A DNA stretch of 64,000 nt, taken from contig JAISNP010000048.1 of assembly GCA_031276175.1 (NCBI GenBank), positions 1 through 64,000 of the forward strand. Direction: 5' to 3'. This document shows positions 1 to 9,010 of this stretch, piece after piece; the first letter of the stretch is position 1; every line of letters begins with the position of its first letter. This stretch comes from Tannerella sp. Lineage in GTDB: Bacteria; Bacteroidota; Bacteroidia; Bacteroidales; Tannerellaceae. Position numbers and translations under genes: made by a program. The notes under the pieces are model-generated. The model saw nothing but the letters and a program-made list of their open reading frames with translations, searched no databases and was not told where the DNA came from.

Positions 1-2
1 TC

Positions 3-119
3 ACGTTTTACCTGATGGGATACTGGAATCCGAAAACGTACGTCCTGCCGGGTCAAAGCGCCGGCAATAACCGTTTTGCCGGAAAAGGACTGCAAGTGAT
101 GCTGGTGTGGAATCATTAG
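3..119 (+). CDS. C-terminal fragment of a CDS entering from the left edge, function unknown
   Basis: Open frame from base 3 to TAG at 117-119: TFYLMGYWNPKTYVLPGQSAGNNRFAGKGLQVMLVWNH*. Confidence 0.5.
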   Translation, partial: TFYLMGYWNPKTYVLPGQSAGNNRFAGKGLQVMLVWNH

Positions 120-135
120 CCGGCAGTAAGGCAGG

Positions 136-726
136 CTACTTGAAGCGGTTATACCAGCCCCGGTCGGCAAATTCGATCATAGCCCTGTCGCCATGGCTGT
201 CGCCATAAGCCCAGAGTTCGTACTGCAGACGGTCGGGAAACTGCTGCTGCAAGCGGTTTACCTTTTCTTGTCCCGAACAGTTCGGCGAGCGGAATCGGCC
301 CGTCAGGTTGCCGGATGCATCGGTTTCGGGCTGTGTGGCAAGGACGATGTCAATGCCCTGCGCCCTCGCCCACGGCAGAATCCAGTTTTCTACGGATGCG
401 CTTACGATGACGACCGTGTCGTTTGCCTTACGGTGTGCGGCGATTGCGGCGGCAGCTTTCGGACGGACATGCCGGGCTATCTGTCCGGCAAAAGCTTCTC
501 CCCAGCGGTTGAATTGCGTTAACGGCACGCCTTTGTAAAAGTGCGAAAACAGTTTCTGCTTTGCTTTCCGCGCCGGATAAAGTTTCAGTCCGAAGGCTAT
601 CAGCATCGGGGCGTAGACGAGGGCGGCCTTGCAGAGGGCGGCCTTGCCACGGGTGAATTTCACAAATCCGAGAAAAGAGTCTCCGGTTGTGATGGTGCCG
701 TCGAAGTCGAACGCCGCAATCCTCAC
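136..726 (-). CDS. HAD-IB family hydrolase/phosphatase
   Basis: AAFDFDGTITTGDSF motif I, IVSAS motif and GDSHGDRAMI; GTG start at 726 overlaps the stop of the upstream UbiA gene. Confidence 0.8.
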   Translation of the reverse strand: MRIAAFDFDGTITTGDSFLGFVKFTRGKAALCKAALVYAPMLIAFGLKLYPARKAKQKLFSHFYKGVPLTQFNRWGEAFAGQIARHVRPKAAAAIAAHRKANDTVVIVSASVENWILPWARAQGIDIVLATQPETDASGNLTGRFRSPNCSGQEKVNRLQQQFPDRLQYELWAYGDSHGDRAMIEFADRGWYNRFK

Positions 727-1610
727 AGGACGTAGATGATTATAAGAAATCCGATTATCCACAGCGCAAGACATGCCTGTATGAAGCGGTCTTTCAAAAG
801 GATGCGCGTAGGGCTGCCGCTTTGCCCGTCTACCAGCGTGATTTGCAGGTAGCGTATGATGCCGGCCAGTACGAATACGGACGTCAGGTAAACATACGGG
901 CTGCCCATCCGCACGATGACTTCGTCCGAGACGGAATACATGATGTAGCAGACGATGGTGACGCTCGCCAGAATGGCGAGTATCTGGTTCAGGAAGTCCG
1001 GCGTATACTGTTTTGCAGCAGAACGGACGGTAACGCCCGTGGATTGACGGATCATTACGTCGTCTCGCCTTTTGGCAAAGGCCAGAAACAAAGCCAGCAG
1101 GAAGGTCATCAGGATGATCCAGTGCGTAAGGTGGACATGTGTGGAGAAACCTCCGGCTACGACACGCATGACAAAGCCTGCGGCAATGATGAATACGTCT
1201 ACAATGGCGACACGCTTCAGCCCGAAGCAGTAGCCGATGTTCATCGCGTAATACGACAGCACGAGCGCCGCCATTTTCCATGCGGTTTCTTTCCCTCCGG
1301 GAAGCAGCGCCGGCAGGGCTGTCGAAACGAGCAGCAGGGCGAACGCCAGCGCGTATCCGGTACGGCGGCCGACCTTGCCGGCGGCGATGGGACGACGGCA
1401 TTTCAGCGGATGCAGACGGTCGGCCTCGCAGTCGCATATGTCGTTGATGCAGTAGACGGAGCTTGCCGCCAGACAGAAGGATGCGCACGCGATGCCTGCG
1501 GAAACGAGGCAGGTCGCGTCCGTCAGCCGACCGTCGAAAAACAGGGGAAGAAAAACGAACATGTTCTTCAGCCACTGCTGCGGGCGGAGAAGTGCAATAT
1601 ATGCGGTCAT
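723..1610 (-). CDS. UbiA-family prenyltransferase, decaprenyl-phosphate phosphoribosyltransferase-like
   Basis: MTAYIALLRPQQWLKNMFVFLPLFF N-terminus, NDICDCEADRLHPLKCRRPIAAG motif, multiple TM segments; ATGA overlap with upstream gene. Confidence 0.85.
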   Translation of the reverse strand: MTAYIALLRPQQWLKNMFVFLPLFFDGRLTDATCLVSAGIACASFCLAASSVYCINDICDCEADRLHPLKCRRPIAAGKVGRRTGYALAFALLLVSTALPALLPGGKETAWKMAALVLSYYAMNIGYCFGLKRVAIVDVFIIAAGFVMRVVAGGFSTHVHLTHWIILMTFLLALFLAFAKRRDDVMIRQSTGVTVRSAAKQYTPDFLNQILAILASVTIVCYIMYSVSDEVIVRMGSPYVYLTSVFVLAGIIRYLQITLVDGQSGSPTRILLKDRFIQACLALWIIGFLIIIYVL

Positions 1611-2854
1611 CGGGACGGAATCGCCTTTTTCGTCCGTAACGAACTTATCCACCATGCTGCAAAAAATATGACGAACGGTATGCAGGGATAATGATAGCGT
1701 TGCGAACCGTAAATCAAAACCTGCATTACGGTGCACAGGACTATCGGCAGCAGTAACAGGTACATATCCCTGTTCCGCTTTTTCCTGAGTTTGAACAGAG
1801 CCGTCATGAAACAGAGCATGACGACATAATAGGTCAAGCTGAACAGGAAACCGGAAAGGACGCGCTGTATTTTTTGTACCGCCGAAGGATTCGTGCTCAT
1901 GAACGACGGATTACCTTTTAAAAAGCCGCCCAGATAATCGTCGCCCCACCACATGCGCGCAAATTTGACGGGGATTAAGGATATGTATCCGACAGGATTT
2001 TTCTTGATCCATTCCACGCTTCGGGCTTTCCATATCGAGTCCCGCTCCGCAAAGGTGCGATGCGCCATATCTTCTATATATCCCAAATTGCCTTCCTTGA
2101 AACATTCTTTTCCGTATCCGCCGTCGGCATGGTCGTTGGCGCCCTGCACGAGGTTAAATCCTCCGGACGAAGACTGGTATACAAAGTATCCGGAACTGCT
2201 TTTCGAACATACGCCTATGAGCAGCGTTGCGGCAAAAAGCGGGAGCAGCAGCGACAGGTAGTTTCGTGCATGAAACTTGTGCATGAACATATATATCACG
2301 ACCGGCAGCAGAAACAGCAGGGCGACAGGCCTTATCCAGTTTGCCGCAGCCAGCAATATGCCGGCAAGCGCCAGGAGGAGATATTTATCCCGACGGACTG
2401 AGCAGACGGCGCCCAATACGGCGGCCATAAAAGGCAGCTCGGTTAAATGCGTCTGCACAATCAAGGTGTTCGACGGTAAAAGACAGTACAGGATGACAGA
2501 GATGAGGGCTGTCTGTCTGTCGAAAAAATATTTTGCCAGCAGGAAGATTTCCCATACGATTAATACATTCAACAGGATATTGCACACGTTCACGAAACTC
2601 AGCGAGCCGAAAACGAGAAAGTGCAAAAGCAGCCAGTTTACATATCCGGGATTAAATATGTAATTCGTATACACCTGTGTGGCATCAGGATAGAGCGTTT
2701 TATGCGCATAGCACTGCCGTGCATATTCATCATACATGGCTGCGTCCGAAAACTGAGGCGCATCACGGTAGTAACAGAGCGTGACCACCTGCGCAATAAT
2801 CCAGGCACAAAACGTAATTACGGTTATCCGAAACAAGTAATCTTTAGTTTTCAT
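1607..2854 (-). CDS. GT-C fold (GT39/PMT-like) integral membrane glycosyltransferase
   Basis: Multi-TM protein with N-terminal acidic extracytoplasmic motif (DAAMYDEYARQCY); translational coupling to UbiA. Confidence 0.65.
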   Translation of the reverse strand: MKTKDYLFRITVITFCAWIIAQVVTLCYYRDAPQFSDAAMYDEYARQCYAHKTLYPDATQVYTNYIFNPGYVNWLLLHFLVFGSLSFVNVCNILLNVLIVWEIFLLAKYFFDRQTALISVILYCLLPSNTLIVQTHLTELPFMAAVLGAVCSVRRDKYLLLALAGILLAAANWIRPVALLFLLPVVIYMFMHKFHARNYLSLLLPLFAATLLIGVCSKSSSGYFVYQSSSGGFNLVQGANDHADGGYGKECFKEGNLGYIEDMAHRTFAERDSIWKARSVEWIKKNPVGYISLIPVKFARMWWGDDYLGGFLKGNPSFMSTNPSAVQKIQRVLSGFLFSLTYYVVMLCFMTALFKLRKKRNRDMYLLLLPIVLCTVMQVLIYGSQRYHYPCIPFVIFFAAWWISSLRTKKAIPSR

Positions 2855-3080
2855 AATAAATTGCGATCCTAAAAACAACATGCGATACAGTCTGTAAATC
2901 GCACAAAAGTAAGACATTTAATTTGAATAAAAAACGTGTCTCCCGGAAAAACACCGCCTCCGTTCCGGCAAGATGACGGCTCGCCCCATTCATTTCGCAG
3001 ATTCCGTCCGCGCGCAGCCGGCCGGCACAAACCGCCCGTATTTCGACGGATTACGTCAGGCGCCGGACAGCGCTGTTCGG

Positions 3081-3300
3081 ATTTCGCGAACGCTAATAAG
3101 ATTTGGCCAACGCTGATTAGCGTTCGCCAACGCTGATTAGCGTTCGTCAACGCAGATTAGCGTTCGTCAACGCAGATTAGCGTTCGCCAACGCAGATTAG
3201 CGTTCGCCAACGCAGATTAGCGTTCGTCAACGCTGATTAGCGTTCGCCAACGCTGATTAGCGTTCGTCAACGCTGATTAGCGCTGGAGAACGTCGATACG
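3081..3300. repeat. Tandem array of 20-bp hairpin-forming units, consensus CGTTCGYCAACGCWGATTAG
   Basis: About 9 good units plus degenerate edge units in exact 20-bp register; AACGCT-GATT-AGCGTT stem-loop across unit junctions. Confidence 0.95.
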
Positions 3301-3368
3301 ATTAAACGGTTTGTTTGCAGCGTTTTACCTGAAAAATCGTTCGCCGAAGAAGCCCGAAGGCGCGCGGC

Positions 3369-4382
3369 TCAGCGGTTTTCTTCCAGATATTCGTGTTTGA
3401 GGATGCTTATCATCAGGAAGAAGAGCGAAAGTAATAGCGGGCCGAAGACGACGCCCCAGAATCCGAATACGGCAATGCCGAAAATGACGCCGAAGACGGT
3501 GATGAGCGGATGCGTGTCGGCAAGTTTCTTTTGAAGGATGAAGCGGATAAAGTTGTCGATATTGATCAGTATGATGCTGCAATAGGCCGTCAGCCCGATG
3601 GCGCCCGTCCAGTTGCCGGTCAGCGCCATGTATGTCACTACGGGCACCCATACGATACCTGTTCCCACCAGGGGCACGATGGTGGCGAAGCACGTCAGCA
3701 CGGCGGTGAGGAACGCGCTCGGCACGCCGAAAATGAGGTAGCCGATGTAGGCGATCATCCCCTGTATGAGGGCAAGCAGCGGTATGCCGATGGCGTTGGA
3801 GCGCACGAGGCGGTAAATCTCGCTTGCCACGTTGCGCCGGTTGGTGTCGTTGAACGGCAGGAGGTCGTAGACGTATCGCTCGATTTCGCGGTGCTCCACA
3901 AGCATAAAGTACAGGAGGAAGATGATGGTAAGCGTCGTCACAAACAGGCCGCTTACCTGACTGATCAGTACCTGCACGCCCTTGGTCAGGTAGCCGGTGG
4001 CGGTGTTGACGATGTCGGCGTTGAGCAGCGTATATCCGAGTTTTTCGCGGACGAGTTCGTCGAAGTGGCGCACGGTCTGCATCAGCGCCGATATGTCGAT
4101 GTTTACGCCCTGCACCTTTCCGAGCAGCACCCACGTCAGGAAGTAGACGGGGACGATGATACATGCCGCCGTTTCGAGCAGTATCGCCGCGGCGGCAAGC
4201 TGTTTTTTAATCCCGGCCTTTTCGGTGAGGTAAATCATCTGCCGGCGCACGAGGACGAAGATGGTGAAGGCGCCGAGCAGGCCGTTGACAAACATCCACA
4301 GCTTGGCGACAATCAGTGCGCCGAGCAGGAGGATAAGCACGATGAGCGAATATTTCCAGTAATGTTCCTTAGTCGTAGTCAT
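3369..4382 (-). CDS. AI-2E family transporter (PerM/YdiK-like)
   Basis: Multi-TM protein with PLVGTGIVWVPVVTYMALTGNW and related family motifs. Confidence 0.85.
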   Translation of the reverse strand: MTTTKEHYWKYSLIVLILLLGALIVAKLWMFVNGLLGAFTIFVLVRRQMIYLTEKAGIKKQLAAAAILLETAACIIVPVYFLTWVLLGKVQGVNIDISALMQTVRHFDELVREKLGYTLLNADIVNTATGYLTKGVQVLISQVSGLFVTTLTIIFLLYFMLVEHREIERYVYDLLPFNDTNRRNVASEIYRLVRSNAIGIPLLALIQGMIAYIGYLIFGVPSAFLTAVLTCFATIVPLVGTGIVWVPVVTYMALTGNWTGAIGLTAYCSIILINIDNFIRFILQKKLADTHPLITVFGVIFGIAVFGFWGVVFGPLLLSLFFLMISILKHEYLEENR

Positions 4383-4440
4383 TTTACGGTTGCTTTAAAA
4401 TCCATGTGTAAAGGTAACGAAAATGCCGGTCGGCGCGCCT

Positions 4441-5214
4441 TCATTCTATTTTTTTCCTCAGCCCGGCCAGCAGCGCCTTCATCGCATCCGTATCCCTCCG
4501 CCGTATGATTTCCTGCAAAGCGGCCAGCTCGTCCTGAATACGCGCAATCTGAATCGGGGTGCGCGGGTTGAACATGATTTCGGTCAGCAGATAATCGTCT
4601 TCGGACAGCAGGCCGCGGGCAATATCCATATGTCGCTTAAACGTCGTGCCGGGCGCATCCTGATGCACCATCGTAGCGGCAAAAACCATCGTCGATGCAA
4701 ACGGAATGCCGAGCGAAAAAGCTACCACCCGGTCGTGCTCCTCGAACGTATATTCAAAAATATTCAGCTTCAGCTTCCCGTACAGGTCTTTGAAAAATAT
4801 CTTCCCCAGATGATCGCCTTCGGAAATGATGATCGTATTTTCCGACGCCAGGTTGCCGAGGTTGGCAAACGTGGGGCCGAACATCGGGTGGGTCGACACG
4901 TAGGGGAAGCCGCACGAGGCATAAAATTCGTGCAATCCGGTCTTGACCGACGCCACGTCCGAAATGATGCACCCCGGCGCAAGATGCGGCAGCACCGTCC
5001 GGAAGGCGTCGACGGTATGATTCAGCGTCACGCAATTGACGACCATCTCCGGCGCAAAGCCGGCCGCTTCGTCCGCCGATTGCATCCGCACGGCGTTGTA
5101 GATAAAACGCATCCGGCGCGCATCCTTTTCCAGCACCGCCACTTCGTGCTCAAAACTCAGCAGGTCGGTAAAGAACGACCCCATCTTTCCGGCTCCCAAA
5201 ATCAGTATTCGCAT
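4441..5214 (-). CDS. tyrA: Prephenate dehydrogenase
   Basis: Rossmann GAGKMGSFF; ISDVASVK; STHPMFGPTF; position in aromatic operon. Confidence 0.88.
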   Translation of the reverse strand: MRILILGAGKMGSFFTDLLSFEHEVAVLEKDARRMRFIYNAVRMQSADEAAGFAPEMVVNCVTLNHTVDAFRTVLPHLAPGCIISDVASVKTGLHEFYASCGFPYVSTHPMFGPTFANLGNLASENTIIISEGDHLGKIFFKDLYGKLKLNIFEYTFEEHDRVVAFSLGIPFASTMVFAATMVHQDAPGTTFKRHMDIARGLLSEDDYLLTEIMFNPRTPIQIARIQDELAALQEIIRRRDTDAMKALLAGLRKKIE

Positions 5215-5234
5215 AATGCTGTCGTCAAATAAAA

Positions 5235-6305
5235 TTACTTGTTGATGACAATCATTTGCTGCGCCGCCGACTCTTCGTGAATCAGTTTAAGCAGTTTTTC
5301 AATAAACTCGGCGTTCAGATCCATTGCGGCGGCGGCCTTTGTCCTGTTCTCCAGAATCTCGTTGTATCGCGGCGTCTGCAAAATCGGCATATTATGCTCT
5401 TTCTTGTATATACCTATCTCGCGCGAGATGCGCATCCGCCGGGCCAGCAGTTCCAGCAGGTTTTCGTCGACGGCGTCGATCTGGCGGCGCAGGACGGTCA
5501 GGTTTTCGGTCGTCCGCGTCGAATTGCGAATCACCAGCAGGCTCAGCACGTAGTCCAGCACGTCGGGCGTAATCTGCTGCGCCGCGTCGCTCCACGCCTC
5601 GTCGGGGCGGCAATGCGATTCGACGATCAGCCCGTCGAAATTCAAATCCATAGCCTGCTGGCTCAGCGGCGCAATCAGTTCGCGCTTGCCGCCGATATGG
5701 CTTGGGTCGCAGATAATCGGCAAATCCGGATAGCGACGGCGCAGCTCGATGGGAATATGCCACAGCGGCAGGTTGCGGTAAATCTTCTTATCGTACGAAC
5801 TGAACCCCCTGTGTATGACGCCCAGCCGGCGAAGCCCTGCGCCGTGGAAGCGCTGAATCGCTCCGATCCACAAATCAAGGTCGGGATTGACCGGGTTTTT
5901 AATCAGCACGGGTATATCCGCGCCTTTCAGCGCATCGGCCAGTTCCTGCACCGCAAAGGGGTTTGCCGACGTCCTTGCACCGACCCACAGCATGTCCACT
6001 CCTGCTTTCAGGGCTTCGAACACGTGGTCGCGCGTAGCCACTTCCGTGATGACGTACATCCCCGTTTCTTCCTTCACTCTTTTCAGCCAGCGCAGGCCTT
6101 GCGTGCCGATGCCTTCAAAACCGCCCGGCTTCGTGCGCGGCTTCCAGATTCCGGCGCGAAAGACTTTGATGCCCTTGCCCGAAAGCGAACGGGCGGCTTC
6201 CATCACCTGCTCCTCCGTCTCCGCACTGCACGGCCCGGCTATAACGACCGGGCGTTCTCCGCTCATGCCCGGCAATAAGATTGACTCCAGTTTCATTTCT
6301 TCCAT
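5235..6305 (-). CDS. Bifunctional 3-deoxy-7-phosphoheptulonate synthase / type II chorismate mutase
   Basis: VIAGPCSAETEEQ, KPRTKPGGFEGIG, CDPSHIGGKRE DAHP-synthase motifs; C-terminal LRRQIDAVDENLLELLARRMRISREIG chorismate mutase. Confidence 0.93.
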   Translation of the reverse strand: MEEMKLESILLPGMSGERPVVIAGPCSAETEEQVMEAARSLSGKGIKVFRAGIWKPRTKPGGFEGIGTQGLRWLKRVKEETGMYVITEVATRDHVFEALKAGVDMLWVGARTSANPFAVQELADALKGADIPVLIKNPVNPDLDLWIGAIQRFHGAGLRRLGVIHRGFSSYDKKIYRNLPLWHIPIELRRRYPDLPIICDPSHIGGKRELIAPLSQQAMDLNFDGLIVESHCRPDEAWSDAAQQITPDVLDYVLSLLVIRNSTRTTENLTVLRRQIDAVDENLLELLARRMRISREIGIYKKEHNMPILQTPRYNEILENRTKAAAAMDLNAEFIEKLLKLIHEESAAQQMIVINK

Positions 6306-6311
6306 AATATA

Positions 6312-7505
6312 TTAATGTACATGTTTTACCTGCTTTTGAATCCTCTCCAGCGCTTCCGACAACAGCCCGTCTCCGCAACACAGCGATATGCGCACATACC
6401 GCTCGCCCGCGCTGCCGAAGATGAATCCGGGCGTAATAAATACGTGTGCGCCGTACAGTACACGGTCGGCAAGCGATTCGCCGCTTTTTTCCGCATCGGG
6501 TATCTTCCCCCAGAGGAACATGCCCGACTGCCGCTCGTCGTACACGCATCCCAGCGCGTGCATGATGTGTCCGGCCGTCTCTCGCCGACGGCGATAGATG
6601 CGGTTCATCCCGTCGTACCATGCTTTCGGCGCCCTGAGCGCCTGCACTGCGGCCGACTGCATCGGGCGGAACTGTCCGGAATCGACGTTGCTCTTCACCT
6701 TAAGCGCCCACTCCACAAACCGCGCGTTCGAGGCCAGCATCGCCATGCGCCAGCCGGGCATGTTGTGCGACTTGCTCATGGAGTTGAGTTCGATGCACAC
6801 GTCTTTTGCGCCGGGCGTGCCGAGTATGCTCAGCGGACGGTCGTTCAGGATAAAACCGTACGGATTGTCGTGACAGACCACAATGCCGTGGCGACGTCCG
6901 AAAGCGACCAGCCGCTCGAACAGTTCGGGCGTGGCATTCGCGCCGGTCGGCATATGCGGATAGTTTGCCCACATCAGTTTGGCGCGGCTTAAATCCATCC
7001 GTTCCAGGGCGTCGAAGTCCGGTTGCCAGCCGTTCGATTCGGACAGCTCGTAATATATTAGCTTTGCTCCCGTCAGTCGGGCGACCGAGCTGTACGCCGG
7101 ATAACCCGGATTGGGTAGCAGCACGGCGTCGCCCGGATTCAGAAACGCCAGCGAGACGTGCAGAATCCCTTCCTTCGACCCGATCAGGGGCTGAATCTCC
7201 GTCTGCGGGTCAAGCGCGACGCCGAACCACGTCCGGTACCATTCCGCGAAACCTTCGCGCAGGGCGGGAATACCGGTGTAGGGCTGGTAGCCGTGCACGT
7301 CGTCCCGGCGTATTTCGCTGCAAAAAACGTCGACAGCCTCTTTCGACGGCGGGAGGTCGGGGCTGCCCACGCCGAGATTGATGACGCGCTTCCCGGCGGC
7401 GTTCATCTCCGCCACTTCTTTCAGCTTCTTCGAGAAATAATATTCGCTGACTTCCGACAGCCGGTCGGCGGGCTTTATTTCAGATGCTTTGTTTTCCTTC
7501 TGCAT
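6312..7505 (-). CDS. PLP-dependent aminotransferase class I/II (aromatic operon)
   Basis: INLGVGSPDLPPS; NPGYPAYSSVARLTGA; ELNSMSKSHNMPGWRMAM (PLP-Lys region). Confidence 0.9.
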   Translation of the reverse strand: MQKENKASEIKPADRLSEVSEYYFSKKLKEVAEMNAAGKRVINLGVGSPDLPPSKEAVDVFCSEIRRDDVHGYQPYTGIPALREGFAEWYRTWFGVALDPQTEIQPLIGSKEGILHVSLAFLNPGDAVLLPNPGYPAYSSVARLTGAKLIYYELSESNGWQPDFDALERMDLSRAKLMWANYPHMPTGANATPELFERLVAFGRRHGIVVCHDNPYGFILNDRPLSILGTPGAKDVCIELNSMSKSHNMPGWRMAMLASNARFVEWALKVKSNVDSGQFRPMQSAAVQALRAPKAWYDGMNRIYRRRRETAGHIMHALGCVYDERQSGMFLWGKIPDAEKSGESLADRVLYGAHVFITPGFIFGSAGERYVRISLCCGDGLLSEALERIQKQVKHVH

Positions 7506-8325
7506 ATTCTCCCAGAATTTTCAAGTCTTTGGTAAGCGGGATGATGGCATCCAGCGCCTGTTTGTAGCGCGTGTAGTCGGCATACGTCAGGCAGACGTAA
7601 AACATGTATTCCCATTCGCGCCCGACAATCGGAAGAGATTGTATTTTCGTCAGATTCATGTCGTAGAACGACAGAATGGTCAGCGCCTTCGACAGGCTGC
7701 CGGCCGTATGCGGCAGGGCAAACACGAGCGAGGCCTTGTTTTTCGTTACGCCTTTCAGCAGTTCTTCGGCTTTCCAACGGTCGGCAAGCGCAAGGAAGCG
7801 GGTATAATTGCGTTTGTTTGTTTCGATACCCTCGGCGAGCGTTTCCAGGCCGTAAATCTCGGCTGCCCTTTTTCCGCAGATCGCAGCGTGAGCGGTCAGT
7901 TGCCGTTCCGAAATCCATTTGGCGCTCAATGCCGTGTCTTCCGTTTCCACCAGTTTGACATGCGGCAGCGTGTTCAGGAAATCGCCGCACTGCATCAGCG
8001 CGATCGGATGGGAATTAATCTCCCTGACATCCTCAGGTTTCGTTCCCGGCAGCGCGGCAAGGGTATGAGAGATGCGCAGTTTGTACTCGCCTGTAATCAC
8101 GCAGCCGCTCTGGCGGATCAGTTCGTGATTTTGCAGCAGGCTGCCGGCGATGGTGTTTTCGATAGCCATCATTCCGACCACTTCCGGGTCGTCGTTGATA
8201 TTGCGGATGACGTCTTTAAACGTGTTGCATCCGATGATGTCTATCTCTTCGCCTTCGTAAAAACTGCGTGCGGCGATGTCGTGATAAGAGCCTGCGATGC
8301 CTTGAATGGCTACTGTTCGTTTCAT
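7480..8325 (-). CDS. pheA: Prephenate dehydratase
   Basis: MKRTVAIQGIAGSYHDIAARSF; ENTIAGSLLQN; ACT-domain-like SKALTILSFYDMNLTKIQSLPI. The ORF upstream of 8325 crosses the attenuator and is not taken as the start. Confidence 0.9.
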   Translation of the reverse strand: MKRTVAIQGIAGSYHDIAARSFYEGEEIDIIGCNTFKDVIRNINDDPEVVGMMAIENTIAGSLLQNHELIRQSGCVITGEYKLRISHTLAALPGTKPEDVREINSHPIALMQCGDFLNTLPHVKLVETEDTALSAKWISERQLTAHAAICGKRAAEIYGLETLAEGIETNKRNYTRFLALADRWKAEELLKGVTKNKASLVFALPHTAGSLSKALTILSFYDMNLTKIQSLPIVGREWEYMFYVCLTYADYTRYKQALDAIIPLTKDLKILGEYAEGKQSI

Positions 8326-8359
8326 ATATATGCTTTTTTTGTTAAACTGTTCAATCAAA

Positions 8360-8388
8360 AAAGTCCCGCCGAATCTCGGCAGGACTTT
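8360..8388 (-). terminator. Intrinsic terminator (attenuator) immediately upstream of pheA
   Basis: On minus strand: AAAGTCCTGCCGA-GAT-TCGGCGGGACTTT followed by a U-tract; 13-bp stem with one G-U. Confidence 0.92.
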
Positions 8389-8425
8389 CTGTATTTTCTT
8401 TATGAAATGTCTTTTGTTCAACTTC

Positions 8426-8500
8426 CTACATACAGATACCTGCCTTCACTCCGCTAAAGTAAAAGTAAAAATAAAAGTATGTGGAAAAGTACTTGTGCAT
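8426..8500 (-). CDS. Phe/Tyr-rich leader peptide MHKYFSTYFYFYFYFSGVKAGICM (24 aa)
   Basis: ATG at 8500-8498, TAG at 8428-8426; 10 of 24 residues are Phe or Tyr; precedes terminator and aromatic operon. Confidence 0.88.
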   Translation of the reverse strand: MHKYFSTYFYFYFYFSGVKAGICM

Positions 8501-8523
8501 TACGATTCTATTTTTAAACGCCG

Positions 8524-8553
8524 CAAAGATACGTTCATTTTTTATATCCGCAA
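8524..8553 (-). promoter_or_regulatory. Bacteroidota-type promoter for the pheA leader (TTG-N19-TATCTTTG)
   Basis: Plus-strand CAAAGATA at 8524-8531 and CAA at 8551-8553; spacing of 19 nt fits the TTG/TAnnTTTG consensus. Confidence 0.8.
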
Positions 8554-8810
8554 GAAAAAAGTGTTTTTTTCTTTGTTTTCGCTTCACGGATATTAGCGGG
8601 AATCGCAAATTCACCACGTCAGGCGGTGAGGGAATCACGATTATTATCTTCTTCTACCTCTAAAGGGCTGTGGACGGCGTTTGCCTGTGCCGGAAACTCG
8701 GCGTCGGGCTTTCCGGGGTTTCCGTATCTTCACGTCATAATTTTGTTTTCGATTAAATTATTGATAATTAATCCGATTACTGTTGAATGGCGGTCTTTTT
8801 ATGCTCAAAA

Positions 8811-9010
8811 CGTGCGCACGTTTACGCCATTCGTGCGCATGTTTACGCCAAACGTGCGCACGTTTACGCCATTCGTGCGCACGTTTACGCCATTCGTGCG
8901 CATGTTTGCGCCATTCGTGCGCACGTTTGCACCATTCGTGCGCACGTTTGTGCCGTTCGTGCACACGTTTGTGCCGTTCGTGCACACGTTTGTGACGTTC
9001 GTGCGCACTC
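8811..9010. repeat. Tandem array of 21-bp units, consensus CGTGCGCACGTTTACGCCATT
   Basis: About 9.5 units in exact 21-bp register; palindromic core CGTGCGCACG. Confidence 0.97.

Noticed and set aside
3081-3300. CRISPR array
   Set aside because: Units are contiguous 20-bp repeats with no spacers and no cas genes nearby; the same applies to arrays at 8811 and 40304.
8326-8421. N-terminal extension of PheA (MNKRHFIKKIQKVLPRFGGTFLIEQFNKKSIY)
   Set aside because: The extension would be translated from the attenuator hairpin; MKRTVAIQGIAGSY at 8325 is the standard PheA start.
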